In this document: positions 26,846-36,296 of the stretch, piece by piece
Position numbering within the stretch: position 1 is the stretch's first letter
How the letters are laid out: the number at the start of each line of letters is the position of its first letter
DNA from: DAITAZ01 sp036824045
GTDB taxonomy: Bacteria > Pseudomonadota > Gammaproteobacteria > Burkholderiales > Rhodocyclaceae
DNA: 64,000 nucleotides
Direction: 5' to 3'
Assembly (NCBI GenBank): GCA_036824045.1
Contig: DAITAZ010000001.1
Location: 62,001-126,000 of the forward strand
Translations under genes and position numbers: made by a program
The notes under the pieces: generated by a model
The model's database searches: none
What the model was told of the DNA's origin: nothing
Seen by the model: the letters and a program-made list of their open reading frames with translations, nothing else

Positions 26846-28122
26846 AGATCAGCATCCTCAACGGCCGCATCATCGACCCGGCCAGCGGCTTCGACGCGCA
26901 GGCTTCCCTGCACATCGCCGCCGGCAAGATCGTGGCCATCGGCAACGCCCCCGACGGCTTTCACGCCAACCGCAACATTGATGCCCGCGGGCTGGTGGTC
27001 TGCCCCGGTCTGGTGGATCTCTCGGCCCGCTTGCGCGAGCCGGGCTTCGAATACAAGGCCACCCTCGAATCGGAGATGCTGGCGGCGGTCGCCGGGGGGG
27101 TCACCAGCCTTTCCTGCCCGCCCGACACCGACCCGGTACTGGATGAGCCCGGCCTGGTGGAAATGCTCAAGTTCCGCGCCCACAACCTGCACCGCGCCCA
27201 CGTTTATCCCCTGGGCGCCCTCACGGTGGGCCTCAAGGGGGAGCGGCTGACCGAGATGGCGGAACTGCGCGAGGCCGGATGTGCCGCGTTCAGTCAGGCC
27301 AACCGGGCCGTGGTGGATACCCAGGTGCTGATGCGCGCGCTCCAGTATGCGGCCACCTTCGGCTTCGGCGTCTGGCTCCAGGCCCAGGACCCGTTCCTGG
27401 CCCGCAACGGCGTCGCCCACGACGGCGAAATCTCCACCCGGCTTGGGCTGCCGGGCATTCCCGCCTGTGCCGAAACGGTGGCCATTGCAACAATGCTGCA
27501 ACTGGTGGAAGTGACCGGCGTGCGCCTGCACCTCACGCGGCTGTCCACGGCTGCCGGGCTGGCCCTGATTGATCAGGCCCGCGCCCGGGGCGTCTCGGTG
27601 ACCTGCGACGTTTCCATCAACCACCTGCACATGTCGGAAATGGATATTGGCTTCTTCGACGCCAATGCCAACCTCCAGCCGCCTCTGCGCACCCTGCGCG
27701 ACCGGGATGCCCTGCGCCGTGGTCTGGCCGAGGGCCGGATCAGCGCCCTGTGCTCGGATCACACGCCCGTGGACGACGACGGCAAGCAGGTTCCCTTCAG
27801 CGAGGCCGAAGCGGGCGCCACAGGTCTGGAACTGCTGTTGCCGCTGACCCTGAAGTGGGCTGCGGAGGCTGGAGTCCCCCTGGCGACCGCCCTGGCGCGG
27901 GTCACCTCCAACGCGGCAGACATCCTGGGCGTGGCGGCCGGGCGCATCGCCTCCGGCGCCGCGGCGGACCTCTGCCTGTTCGATCCGGCGGGGTATTTCC
28001 ACGTCACCCGCGAGAACCTCCACAGCCAAGGCAAGAACACCCCGTTCCTGGGGCTGGAGTTGCCCGGCCTCGTGCGCCACACCCTGGTTGGCGGACAGAC
28101 GGTGTACGAGCGCCCCGCCTGA
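26842..28122 (+). CDS. pyrX: Dihydroorotase-like protein lacking the metal-binding HxH (PyrX/PyrC')
   Basis: A 426-residue amidohydrolase-fold protein of the dihydroorotase family. The zinc motif H-x-H expected in GLVDLHVHLREPG is replaced by S61-A62-R63 (GLVDLSARLREPG), so zinc cannot bind normally and the protein is probably inactive. D306 of the SDHTP motif is still present. Such PyrC' proteins are structural partners of aspartate carbamoyltransferase in pseudomonads and many betaproteobacteria. There they sit directly after pyrB; here a 6-kb block separates them. An active dihydroorotase should exist elsewhere in the genome. Confidence 0.9.
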   Translation: MKISILNGRIIDPASGFDAQASLHIAAGKIVAIGNAPDGFHANRNIDARGLVVCPGLVDLSARLREPGFEYKATLESEMLAAVAGGVTSLSCPPDTDPVLDEPGLVEMLKFRAHNLHRAHVYPLGALTVGLKGERLTEMAELREAGCAAFSQANRAVVDTQVLMRALQYAATFGFGVWLQAQDPFLARNGVAHDGEISTRLGLPGIPACAETVAIATMLQLVEVTGVRLHLTRLSTAAGLALIDQARARGVSVTCDVSINHLHMSEMDIGFFDANANLQPPLRTLRDRDALRRGLAEGRISALCSDHTPVDDDGKQVPFSEAEAGATGLELLLPLTLKWAAEAGVPLATALARVTSNAADILGVAAGRIASGAAADLCLFDPAGYFHVTRENLHSQGKNTPFLGLELPGLVRHTLVGGQTVYERPA

Positions 28123-28135
28123 CCGACCTGCCGCC

Positions 28136-28180
28136 CCTGACAAGCCGAGGCCCGCGCAATGCGGGCCTCGGCTTGTCAGG
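28136..28180. terminator. Perfect 20-bp stem hairpin between pyrX and yggU
   Basis: Two perfect 20-base arms surround the loop GCAAT; the arms read CCTGACAAGCCGAGGCCCGC and its complement. The hairpin begins 13 bases after the pyrX stop and lies 26 bases past the stop of the converging yggU. It is very likely a bidirectional transcription terminator, although neither side has a long T-run. Confidence 0.75.
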
Positions 28181-28206
28181 GAAACAAGAAGAAACGGGAG
28201 CCGCGC

Positions 28207-28530
28207 CTAGCCCCGGGTGCGTCCGGCGGGCCCTTCAAGCAGGCGCTGCAACGCCTGCGCCTCTGCCAGCCCTTCCACCCGGACGGTCTTGCGCCGGCTG
28301 CTGGCGCCGCTCGCCAGGCTCACCGCGCTGCGGGGAAGCGCCAGCCTTTCCGCCAGGAACTCGATGAGGCAGGCGTTGGCCTTGCCATCCACCGGCGGTG
28401 CGGCAAGCCGCACCTTGAGCGCATCGCCATGCTCGCCCGCCACCTCGGTCCGACTCGCTCCGGGCTGGATGTGCAGGACCAGCAGCAGCCCCCGCGCCGG
28501 ATCCCCCCGGAGCCACACCGGAGCAGTCAA
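28207..28530 (-). CDS. yggU: UPF0235/DUF167 family protein YggU
   Basis: A 107-residue small protein of the DUF167 family, function unknown. Family patterns are visible: LVLHIQPGASRTEVAGEHGDALKVRLAAPPVDGKANACLIEFLAERLALP and SGASSRRKTVRVEGL. The start is uncertain: I use a TTG that overlaps the yggT stop (TTGA), which would couple the two; a GTG 12 bases later is the alternative. It is the last gene of a yggS-proC-yggT-yggU run, a very common proteobacterial order. Confidence 0.88.
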   Translation of the reverse strand: MTAPVWLRGDPARGLLLVLHIQPGASRTEVAGEHGDALKVRLAAPPVDGKANACLIEFLAERLALPRSAVSLASGASSRRKTVRVEGLAEAQALQRLLEGPAGRTRG

Positions 28531-29099
28531 AGCAGCGCCGCCAGCACCGAGTTGAAGAGGCTGCCCTGGACCATCAGCAGGATTTGCAGGACCAGCAGGA
28601 GTACCAGCGGCGAAAGATCCACATTGCCCAGGGTGGGTAGCACCTTCTGGAACGGCTCCAGGAAGGGCCGGGAAAGGCTGTTGAGCACGGGCGCGATGGG
28701 CGCGTAGGGATTCACCCAGCTCAGCACCACCGACAGCAGCACCACGCCGATGAGGAGGTAGATGAACATCTTCACCACTTCCAGCGAGCCCAGCAGCAGC
28801 ACCCCAAGCACGGCATGGAGCGCGCCACCCGGCCCTATGCTGCGCAGGGAGAGCATCAGCACCACGGCCAGACCCTGCAGGACGATGGCGGGCAACAGGC
28901 TGGCCCAGTCCAGCCCTCGGGTCGCCGGGACGAATCGGCGCAGGGGCAATACCAGCCAGTCGGTCACCGCCATGACGAACTGACCCATCTGGTTGCGGAA
29001 CGAGACCCGCTGCCATTGCATGTAGAAACGGGCCAGCAGGGTTACGGAAAGAAAGCCCGTCACCGCGTCGATGATCAGCAACAGCAGATTGGTCAGCAT
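28527..29099 (-). CDS. yggT: YggT family integral membrane protein
   Basis: A 190-residue inner-membrane protein with two YGGT repeats, each a pair of hydrophobic helices. Signature segments are LLLIIDAVTGFLSVTLLARFYMQW with FRNQMGQFVMAVTDWLVLPLRRFVP, then MFIYLLIGVVLLSVVLSWVNPYAPIAPVLNSLSRPFLEPFQKVLP. Its role is unclear; the family has been linked to osmotic-shock resistance and cell-surface functions. It lies 55 bp after proC and overlaps yggU. Confidence 0.92.
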   Translation of the reverse strand: MLTNLLLLIIDAVTGFLSVTLLARFYMQWQRVSFRNQMGQFVMAVTDWLVLPLRRFVPATRGLDWASLLPAIVLQGLAVVLMLSLRSIGPGGALHAVLGVLLLGSLEVVKMFIYLLIGVVLLSVVLSWVNPYAPIAPVLNSLSRPFLEPFQKVLPTLGNVDLSPLVLLLVLQILLMVQGSLFNSVLAALL

Positions 29100-29154
29100 A
29101 AGTATCAGTTACTCCTCAGGGTTGAAGCACAATTCAGGGCACCAGCGACCTTGC

Positions 29155-29967
29155 TCAATCCGCGCCGAGCAGGTCGCCCAGTTCCTGCCCCCGGGCCTGC
29201 GCCGCCTGCACCGCCCGGACGACGGAGGCCGCCACGCCGTCCGCCTCCAGCGACGCGAGGGCCCGCTCCGTGGTCCCGCCGGGCGAAGTCACCCGCTGGC
29301 GCAACACCGCCGGACTCTCGTCACTGCCCGCGGCCAGGCGCGCGGCGCCGAGCACCGTCTCCAGAGCCAGCTTGCGCGCCGCCGGCCCGTCAAAGCCCTG
29401 GGCCAGCGCCGCCGCCTCCAGCGCCTCGATGAAGTAGAAGACGTAGGCCGGGCCGCTACCCGACACCGCAGTCACCCCATCCATCTGGCTTTCTTCCGCC
29501 ACCCACACCGTCGATCCGACCGCAGCAAGCACCTGTTCCGCTGCGGCCCGCTCCGCTCCGCTTACCTGGGGCGCGGCATACAGGCCGGTCACCCCGGCGC
29601 CGATCAGCGCTGGCGTGTTGGGCATGGTCCGCACCAGCCGGCCATAGCCACCCAGCCAGCGGCCGATGGCATCCAGGCGCAAGCCGGCAGCGATGCTGAC
29701 CACCAGTTGCTGCCGCAGCCGCCCCGCCAGGGGTGCCAGAGCCGCCCTCATCTGCTGCGGCTTGACGGCCAGCACCAGCACATCCGCCTCCAGAGCCGCG
29801 TCTTCCGGCCCGGCGAACACCTGCACGCCAAACGCGGATTGCAACCGCGCCCGCCCGTCGGCAGAAAGCTCGATGACCTTGATATCGGCTGTCGAATAGC
29901 CCTGCTTGACCAAACCGCCGATGAGCGCGTGGGCCATGTTGCCACCGCCGAGAAAACTGATCTTCAT
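29155..29967 (-). CDS. proC: Pyrroline-5-carboxylate reductase
   Basis: ProC reduces pyrroline-5-carboxylate to proline with NAD(P)H. The 270 residues show the Rossmann motif ISFLGGGNMAHALIGGL, LAVKPQQM, VRTMPNTPALIGAG, and the family signature TAVSGSGPAYVFYFIEAL with SPGGTTERAL. The start at 29967 immediately precedes the nucleotide-binding strand; an upstream in-frame extension would run into yggS. The gene follows yggS after 10 bp. Confidence 0.96.
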   Translation of the reverse strand: MKISFLGGGNMAHALIGGLVKQGYSTADIKVIELSADGRARLQSAFGVQVFAGPEDAALEADVLVLAVKPQQMRAALAPLAGRLRQQLVVSIAAGLRLDAIGRWLGGYGRLVRTMPNTPALIGAGVTGLYAAPQVSGAERAAAEQVLAAVGSTVWVAEESQMDGVTAVSGSGPAYVFYFIEALEAAALAQGFDGPAARKLALETVLGAARLAAGSDESPAVLRQRVTSPGGTTERALASLEADGVAASVVRAVQAAQARGQELGDLLGAD

Positions 29968-29977
29968 GTATGCCTCG

Positions 29978-30682
29978 TCAAAGGTTGTTGGAAGGGGCCG
30001 GCCGCTCGCCAAAGAGCGCGGTGCCGACCCGCACGATGGTCGCCCCCTGGGCAACCGCCGCTTCCAGATCGTGGCTCATGCCCATGGAAAGGGTGTCCAG
30101 CCCCAGCCCCGCCTCGTCGTTGAGCGCCTCAAGCAGCATGCGCACCTGCCCGAAGCGGCTGGCCAGCAGGGCGGGGTCGTCGGTCGGCTCGGGAATCGCC
30201 ATCAGCCCCCGCAGCCGCAGGCGGGGCAGCGCCGCCACCGCCCGCGCCAGCGCCGGGAGTTCATCCGGCGCCACGCCGCTCTTGCTTGCCTCACCGCTGA
30301 CGTTGACCTGCAGGCACACCTGGAGTGGCGGCAGGTGCGCATCCCGCTGAGCCGCGAGCCGCTGGGCCAGCTTGAGCCGGTCCACGCTGTGCACCCAGGA
30401 AAAGCCCGCCGCCACCGGCCGGGTCTTGTTGCTCTGGAGCGGTCCGATGAAATGCCACTCCAGCGGCAAATCCGCCAGGGCTGCCTGTTTGGGCAGGGCC
30501 TCCTGGACGTAGCTTTCGCCGAAAGCCCGTTGCCCGCACGCCGCCAAAGCCCGCAGGCTCTCAGCCGGCCAGGTCTTGCTCACCGCCAGCAGGCGGACCG
30601 CCCCGGGGGGGCGGCCCGCCTGAAGCTCCGCGGCAGCAATTCGGTGCTGAACAGCTTGCAGGCGCTCTAAAAGATTTTCCAT
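29978..30682 (-). CDS. yggS: PLP homeostasis protein YggS
   Basis: YggS (PLPBP) is a cytosolic PLP-binding protein with an alanine-racemase-like barrel but no known enzymatic activity; it balances PLP supply. Family motifs are LLAVSKTWPAESLRAL with the cofactor lysine, FGESYVQEALPK, WHFIGPLQSNKTR, LQVNVSGEASKSGV, and LSMGMSHDLEAAVAQGATIVRVGTALFG. Length of 234 residues is normal. It is divergent from pilT, as in many proteobacteria. Confidence 0.95.
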   Translation of the reverse strand: MENLLERLQAVQHRIAAAELQAGRPPGAVRLLAVSKTWPAESLRALAACGQRAFGESYVQEALPKQAALADLPLEWHFIGPLQSNKTRPVAAGFSWVHSVDRLKLAQRLAAQRDAHLPPLQVCLQVNVSGEASKSGVAPDELPALARAVAALPRLRLRGLMAIPEPTDDPALLASRFGQVRMLLEALNDEAGLGLDTLSMGMSHDLEAAVAQGATIVRVGTALFGERPAPSNNL

Positions 30683-30863
30683 AATTGCCGATACCTTCGG
30701 GGAATCTGCCGGACCCCAACGGCATCCGGTCCATTCCGGCCCCGAGCCTCGAAATCCGGTGTCGCGTGACCGGCAAACGACCAGCCGGCAACCCGGAGGT
30801 TCCCGGTCATCGACGGTCTGGGCCGCCGACTGGCCCGGCCCTGCCCGGCAGCGCGCCGCCGAG

Positions 30864-30869
30864 TATACC
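30864..30869 (+). promoter_or_regulatory. Possible -10 element for pilT
   Basis: TATACC stands 41 bases before the pilT start in the 227-bp gap between yggS and pilT. No clear -35 partner is visible in the GC-rich upstream sequence. Weak evidence; the rest of the gap shows nothing recognisable. Confidence 0.25.
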
Positions 30870-30909
30870 TCCTGCCACTCCAGCCCCCGGACACCGGAGA
30901 AAAGAACAC

Positions 30910-31953
<1,044 letters not shown>

Positions 31954-32083
31954 GCAGACGGCCGCCGGTTTTGCCCCACCTTACCCGCTGCAGACGCAGG
32001 CGGGGAACCGAACAACCTGGCGGGCGGCGCACGGGGGAACACCCCGGCACTGGCGCCTTCCCGCAGCGGAGTAGAGGAAAACC

Positions 32084-33220
32084 ATGGAAAGGGATCAGGC
32101 GCTGGCCTTCATGCACGATCTGCTGAAGCTGATGGTCAGCAAAAAAGCGGCGGACCTCTTTATCACCGCCGGATTTCCCCCAGCCTTCAAGATCGATGGC
32201 AAAGTGATTCCCCAGTCCAACCAGACGCTGACCTTCCAGCACACGGCGGAACTGGCCCGGGCGATCATGAACGACAAGCAGGCTGCCGAGTTCGAGGCCA
32301 GCCGGGAATGCAACTTTGCCATCAGCCCCGGCGGCATCGGGCGCTTCCGGGTGAATGTGTTCTACCAGCAGGGGCGGATTGGTGCGGTGCTCAGGCGGAT
32401 CAACACCCGCATTCCCACCATGGACGAGCTGGAGCTTCCCCAGACCTTGCGCAACCTCGCCATGGTGGACCGCGGCCTGATCCTGGTGGTGGGAGGCACC
32501 GGGTCCGGCAAGACCACGACGCTGGCGGCGATGATCGACCACCGCAACCGCAACACCCAGGGTCACATCGTGTGCCTGGAAGACCCCATCGAGTATGTGC
32601 ACGAGCATCAGCAGTGCGTGGTGACCCAGCGGGAGGTGGGGGTGGATACAGAGTCCTGGCATGTGGCGCTCAAGAACGCCATGCGTCAGTCCCCTGACGT
32701 GATCCTGATGGGCGAGGTCCGGGACCGGGAGTCCATGGAATTCGCCCTGCACTTTGCCGAAACCGGCCATCTGTGCATGGCCACCCTGCACGCCACCAAC
32801 AGCTATCAAGCCCTGGACCGGGTCATCAACTTCTTCCCCGAGGAGCGGCGGCAGCAGTTGCTGATGGACCTTTCGCTCAACCTCAAGGGCATGATCTCGC
32901 AACGGCTGGTGCCCCGCCTGGGCAGCAAGGGCCGCTGCGCCGCGGTGGAAATACTGCTCAACAGCCCCTACATCGCCGATCTGATCTTCAAGGGTGAAGT
33001 GTCGTCCATCAAGGACGCCATGGCCCGCGCCCGGGAAGAAGGCATGCAGACCTTCGATCAGGCGCTGTTCGATCTGTACGAGGCGGGCCGGATCAACCAG
33101 GATGACGCGCTGCGCTTTGCCGATTCGGTCAACCAGGTGCGGCTGCAAATCCGGCTCAACAGCAAGGACGCCAAGGAACGGGATCTGACATCCGGCATCA
33201 AGCAACTGGATATCGTCTGA
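32084..33220 (+). CDS. pilU: Type IV pilus retraction ATPase paralogue PilU
   Basis: PilU is a PilT paralogue that supports PilT-dependent retraction. It has 378 residues with KAADLFITAGFPPAFKIDGKV, Walker A with K143 (GGTGSGKTTT), CLEDPIEYVHEH, DVILMGEVRDRESM and HLCMATLHATNSYQALDRVINFF. The C-terminal AIRNLIRE motif of PilT is absent, as expected. A GAGG site precedes the ATG. A GC-rich hairpin follows the stop by about 20 bases. Confidence 0.95.
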   Translation: MERDQALAFMHDLLKLMVSKKAADLFITAGFPPAFKIDGKVIPQSNQTLTFQHTAELARAIMNDKQAAEFEASRECNFAISPGGIGRFRVNVFYQQGRIGAVLRRINTRIPTMDELELPQTLRNLAMVDRGLILVVGGTGSGKTTTLAAMIDHRNRNTQGHIVCLEDPIEYVHEHQQCVVTQREVGVDTESWHVALKNAMRQSPDVILMGEVRDRESMEFALHFAETGHLCMATLHATNSYQALDRVINFFPEERRQQLLMDLSLNLKGMISQRLVPRLGSKGRCAAVEILLNSPYIADLIFKGEVSSIKDAMARAREEGMQTFDQALFDLYEAGRINQDDALRFADSVNQVRLQIRLNSKDAKERDLTSGIKQLDIV

Positions 33221-33242
33221 TCCAGGCCCCGCCACACCGCCA

Positions 33243-33267
33243 CCCGCCGGGCTCACGTCCCGGCGGG
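33243..33267. terminator. GC hairpin between pilU and the DUF2917 gene
   Basis: CCCGCCGGG and CCCGGCGGG pair over 9 bp around a 7-base loop, placed between the ends of two convergent genes. There is no T-run. It is a plausible shared terminator. Confidence 0.5.
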
Positions 33268-33271
33268 GGCG

Positions 33272-33616
33272 TCAGACGGACCTGACCGGCCAGCGCCCGA
33301 CCAATCCCCGCCCCACCCGGCTGCCCCAACGAGGGTCGAACCAACTCAGCCAGCGTGCCATTCCGCGCCACGGGGACGCCTCCCGGCGCCCGCGGCACAC
33401 CCTGAGGGTAGCCCCATGCCGGGCCCCGACGACCGCGTTGGGCAGTTCCAGAACGAAGCGCTCCCCCGGCGCGAGGATGATGTCCCGGCTGTCACCGTAC
33501 TGGGTCAACCAGACTTCGCCCGCCACGCACTGAAGTTCCACCCCGGCCGCCGCCATCAATACCTGGCTGGTCCGGGCATCCAGAACCATCGTCGTACATG
33601 CGTCAATTGCATTCAT
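33272..33616 (-). CDS. DUF2917 domain protein
   Basis: A 114-residue protein of the DUF2917 family, which looks like a small cupin-type beta fold. The recognisable core is VELQCVAGEVWLTQYGDSRDIILAPGERFVL. Function is unknown. The start at 33616 has a strong AGGAGGGG ribosome binding site 8-10 bases upstream; the in-frame extension further upstream crosses that site and is rejected. It is divergent from a LysR-type regulator, a pairing I recall as common in betaproteobacteria, suggesting regulation by that neighbour. Confidence 0.85.
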   Translation of the reverse strand: MNAIDACTTMVLDARTSQVLMAAAGVELQCVAGEVWLTQYGDSRDIILAPGERFVLELPNAVVGARHGATLRVCRGRREASPWRGMARWLSWFDPRWGSRVGRGLVGRWPVRSV

Positions 33617-33727
33617 ATCCACCCCCTCCTTAAAACCACCGCAGCGCGGCTTGACATGGTTAAAGTATTGGTGGGATACCGGCTTACAACAAACGCTCAA
33701 TTTGCATTGGATGGATGCGTCGGACGC
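33617..33727. promoter_or_regulatory. Divergent promoter region DUF2917 gene / lysR gene
   Basis: This 111-bp gap is noticeably more AT-rich than its surroundings. It holds TTGACA at 33651-33656 on the plus strand (with a weak GGATAC-like -10 after 17 bases) and, on the minus strand, TTGTAA and TACTTT separated by 16 bases. LysR regulators commonly bind such divergent regions, but I cannot define an operator. Confidence 0.4.
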
Positions 33728-34660
33728 ATGAATACGCCACGCCTGAAACTACCGCCCCTGGATCCCCTGCGCGGCTTTGTCGCCGCAGCCCGGCATCTTT
33801 CCTTCACCCTGGCGGCAGAAGAGTTGTGCCTCAGCCAGTCAGCCATCAGTCGCCAGATTCAGGCACTGGAAACGGCCTTGGGGGTGGCACTTTTCGAGCG
33901 GGGCACGCGCCGGCTCGCCCTCACGCCCGCCGGCAGCCAGTTGCAGGCACGCGCGGAAAACTGGCTGGCCGAGTATGGGGCGCTGGCCCAGCGGCTGCGA
34001 CGGGACGAAGGACGCCGCCCGGTCACGGTGACCGCGAGCATCGGCATCGCCGCCCTGTGGCTGGTGCCCCGGCTGGCCCGTTTTCAGGCGCTGCACCCGG
34101 AGATCGACGTGCGCCTGGCGGCCAACAACCGGCTCCTGGATCTGGAACGGGATGGCATTGACGTGGCCATCCGCTACTGCGCGGACCGGGACGCACCCGC
34201 AGGCGCATTACGCCTCTTCGGCGAATCCGTGGTGCCTGTGGCAAGCCCGGCCCTGGGCATCCGGGCCCTGGACCGGGAGACCCTGGGGCGGGTGGCGCTG
34301 ATGGACTTCGAGGACCCCCGCTATCCCTGGCTGGGGTGGAACGATTGGCTGGCGGCCATGGGCCTGGAAGACGTGCCGCCCCGCAGCCGCCTGGTGTACT
34401 CCCATTACGACCAGCTCATCCACGCTGCGGCGGCAGGCCAGGGTGTCGCCATCGGGCGCATGCAGTTGGTGGACGGCATGCTGCACAGCGGCCAATTGGT
34501 GGCGGTGGGAGACGTCCGCCGGGAACTGGTGGGCCGGGGCTTCTGGCTCATCCTGGCGCCCGGCGAACCTCGCCCGGAGGTCCTCCGCTTCGCCCGATGG
34601 GTTCAGGAAGAAGGCGCCCGCGCTCAGGCGGAACTGGCGGCCTCGCCCCCAGCAACCTGA
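33728..34660 (+). CDS. LysR-family transcriptional regulator (GcvA-like)
   Basis: A 310-residue LysR-type regulator. The N-terminal helix-turn-helix is typical (PLRGFVAAARHLSFTLAAEELCLSQSAISRQIQALETALGVALFERGTRRLALTPAG), and the effector domain shows GIAALWLVPRLARFQALHPEIDVRLA and LERDGIDVAIRYC, a style close to the GcvA group. The start at 33728 gives the normal distance to the first helix. Its 3' end overlaps the converging rlmL gene by 37 bp. The effector is unknown; the divergent DUF2917 gene is the obvious candidate target. Confidence 0.9.
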   Translation: MNTPRLKLPPLDPLRGFVAAARHLSFTLAAEELCLSQSAISRQIQALETALGVALFERGTRRLALTPAGSQLQARAENWLAEYGALAQRLRRDEGRRPVTVTASIGIAALWLVPRLARFQALHPEIDVRLAANNRLLDLERDGIDVAIRYCADRDAPAGALRLFGESVVPVASPALGIRALDRETLGRVALMDFEDPRYPWLGWNDWLAAMGLEDVPPRSRLVYSHYDQLIHAAAAGQGVAIGRMQLVDGMLHSGQLVAVGDVRRELVGRGFWLILAPGEPRPEVLRFARWVQEEGARAQAELAASPPAT

Positions 34661-35880
34661 TCCCCCCGGCGGCGATTGCTTCCGGCCACCATGCGGTATT
34701 CGTACAAGCGGCATTCCAGCGCGCCGTTGAACAGGGGCGTGCGTTTGCTGGCCTTGAGTTTGATCAGCGCCGGAAACTGCTCGTCACCCGAGATGAAGTA
34801 GCAACGCCAGCCGGAAAAGTGCTGCTTGAGAGCATTGCCCAGCTTGGGGTAGAAGGCAGCCAGCTCTTCCTTTTCTCCCAGCCGCACGCCATAGGGGGGG
34901 TTGGCGATCAGCACCCCCTCGGGTGCCGGGGCCTGACGCTCCAGCACATCCACGAGTTCAAACTGCACAGCCTCCAGCAAACCCGCCGCATCGAGGGTGG
35001 TGCGGGCGTTGATGACCTGCTGGCGATGCCGGTCACTGCCAAAAATGGGTAGTTGCCGCAGCGGCAGGCAGGCTGCCTGGGCTTCGTCCCGCAGCGCCCG
35101 CCACAGGGCGGGCTGAAAGATGCGCAGCTTCTCGAACCCGAAGCTGCGCCCGAGCCCCGGGGCGATGTTCAGCGAAATCTGGGCCGCTTCCAAGAGGAAA
35201 GTGCCGCTCCCGCACATGGGGTCCAGCAGCGGCTCGCCCGGCTGCCAGCCAGCCAGCTTGAGGATGCCCGCCGCCAGGTTCTCCTTGAGTGGTGCGGCCA
35301 CCGGCGCCTGCTTGTAGCCCCGCTTGTAGAGCGGCTCGCCCGAGGTGTCCAGATAGAAGGTCGCGCTGTCCTGGTTGAGGAAAACGTGGATGCGCACGTC
35401 AGGCGCCGCAGTATCGACGCTCGGACGCTGCCCGGTCACGGCGCGGAAGCGGTCGCAGACGGCGTCCTTCACCCGCAGGGTGGCAAACTCCAGGCTGCGC
35501 AGGGGGCTGCGGGTTGCCGTGAGATAGACCCGCAGGGTGCGTTTGACCTCGAACCACTCCGGCCACACATAGGCGCTCGCCAGGGCATAGATGTCATGCT
35601 CGCTAGCGTAGCGGCCCTGCCCCACCCGCCACAGCACACGGGTGGCGATACGACTGTGCAGGTTGGCCCGGTAACACACCCGCCAGTCCCCCCGGAACAG
35701 CGCGCCCCCCGGTACGGCTCCGATGTCGCTGGCGCCCAGTGCGGAAAGCTCGTCCACCAGCAAGTGTTCCAGCCCACGGGGACAGGGCGCAAAAAAGGAC
35801 TGCAGGCCAGGGGCGGGCTGGTGACCGGGCGGAGCGGCACGCTGCAGGCGACGAGGCGCCGGATTGGGACGGGTATTCAT
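34624..35880 (-). CDS. rlmL: THUMP-domain 23S rRNA guanine-N2 methyltransferase (RlmL-type)
   Basis: A 418-residue RNA methyltransferase with an N-terminal ferredoxin-like/THUMP region (FFAPCPRGLEHLLVDELSALGA through VRIHVFLNQDSATFYLDTSGEPLYKRGYK) and a C-terminal SAM domain with LLDPMCGSGTFLLEAA and the catalytic NPPY in VLIANPPYGVRLGEK. It matches the N-terminal methylase half of E. coli RlmKL, so the expected product is m2G in 23S rRNA. The ATG at 35880 overlaps the hemJ stop (TGATG), supporting coupling and this start. Confidence 0.9.
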   Translation of the reverse strand: MNTRPNPAPRRLQRAAPPGHQPAPGLQSFFAPCPRGLEHLLVDELSALGASDIGAVPGGALFRGDWRVCYRANLHSRIATRVLWRVGQGRYASEHDIYALASAYVWPEWFEVKRTLRVYLTATRSPLRSLEFATLRVKDAVCDRFRAVTGQRPSVDTAAPDVRIHVFLNQDSATFYLDTSGEPLYKRGYKQAPVAAPLKENLAAGILKLAGWQPGEPLLDPMCGSGTFLLEAAQISLNIAPGLGRSFGFEKLRIFQPALWRALRDEAQAACLPLRQLPIFGSDRHRQQVINARTTLDAAGLLEAVQFELVDVLERQAPAPEGVLIANPPYGVRLGEKEELAAFYPKLGNALKQHFSGWRCYFISGDEQFPALIKLKASKRTPLFNGALECRLYEYRMVAGSNRRRGDQVAGGEAASSA

Positions 35881-36296
35881 CAGAAGGGTTTGACTACCGC
35901 CAGCACGGTGACAACCAGCAACACCAGCACCGGCAACTCGTTGAAGACACGGAACCACACATGGCTGCGCCGGTTGGCGCCCGCCTGGAAGTCCGCCAGC
36001 AGCCGCTTGCAGTAGAGGTGATAGCCGATCAGCAGCACCACCAGTGCGAGCTTGGCATGCAGCCAGCCCCCGGCAAAGCCGTAGCCCAGCCACAACCACA
36101 GGCCCAGCACCAGCGCCAACACACCGATGGGCGTCATGAACCGGTAGAGCTTGCCAGCCATGAGCAGCAGGCGCTCACGCGTGGCCGTGTCTTCCGGCCC
36201 CAGCATGGCCAGATTGACATAGATGCGCGGCAGGTAGAACAAGCCGGCAAACCAGCTCACCACCATGATGATGTGAAAGGCTTTTACCCAGAGCAC
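35880..36296 (-). CDS. hemJ: Protoporphyrinogen IX oxidase HemJ
   Basis: HemJ is a small membrane enzyme that oxidises protoporphyrinogen IX to protoporphyrin IX, the step before iron insertion. The 138 residues form four membrane helices and carry the family pattern KAFHIIMVVSWFAGLFYLPRIYVN with the conserved histidine, and LHAKLALVVLLIGYHLYCKRLL with the second. It overlaps the SDR gene upstream by 13 bp and rlmL downstream, so three genes appear to be co-translated. With hemL, this is the second haem gene in the window. Confidence 0.92.
   Translation of the reverse strand: MLWVKAFHIIMVVSWFAGLFYLPRIYVNLAMLGPEDTATRERLLLMAGKLYRFMTPIGVLALVLGLWLWLGYGFAGGWLHAKLALVVLLIGYHLYCKRLLADFQAGANRRSHVWFRVFNELPVLVLLVVTVLAVVKPF

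Noticed and set aside
30864..30869. Shared GTATAC sequence before pilT and pyrX as a common operator
   Set aside because: GTATAC is a six-base palindrome in both, and flanking bases are not shared beyond that; chance is sufficient.
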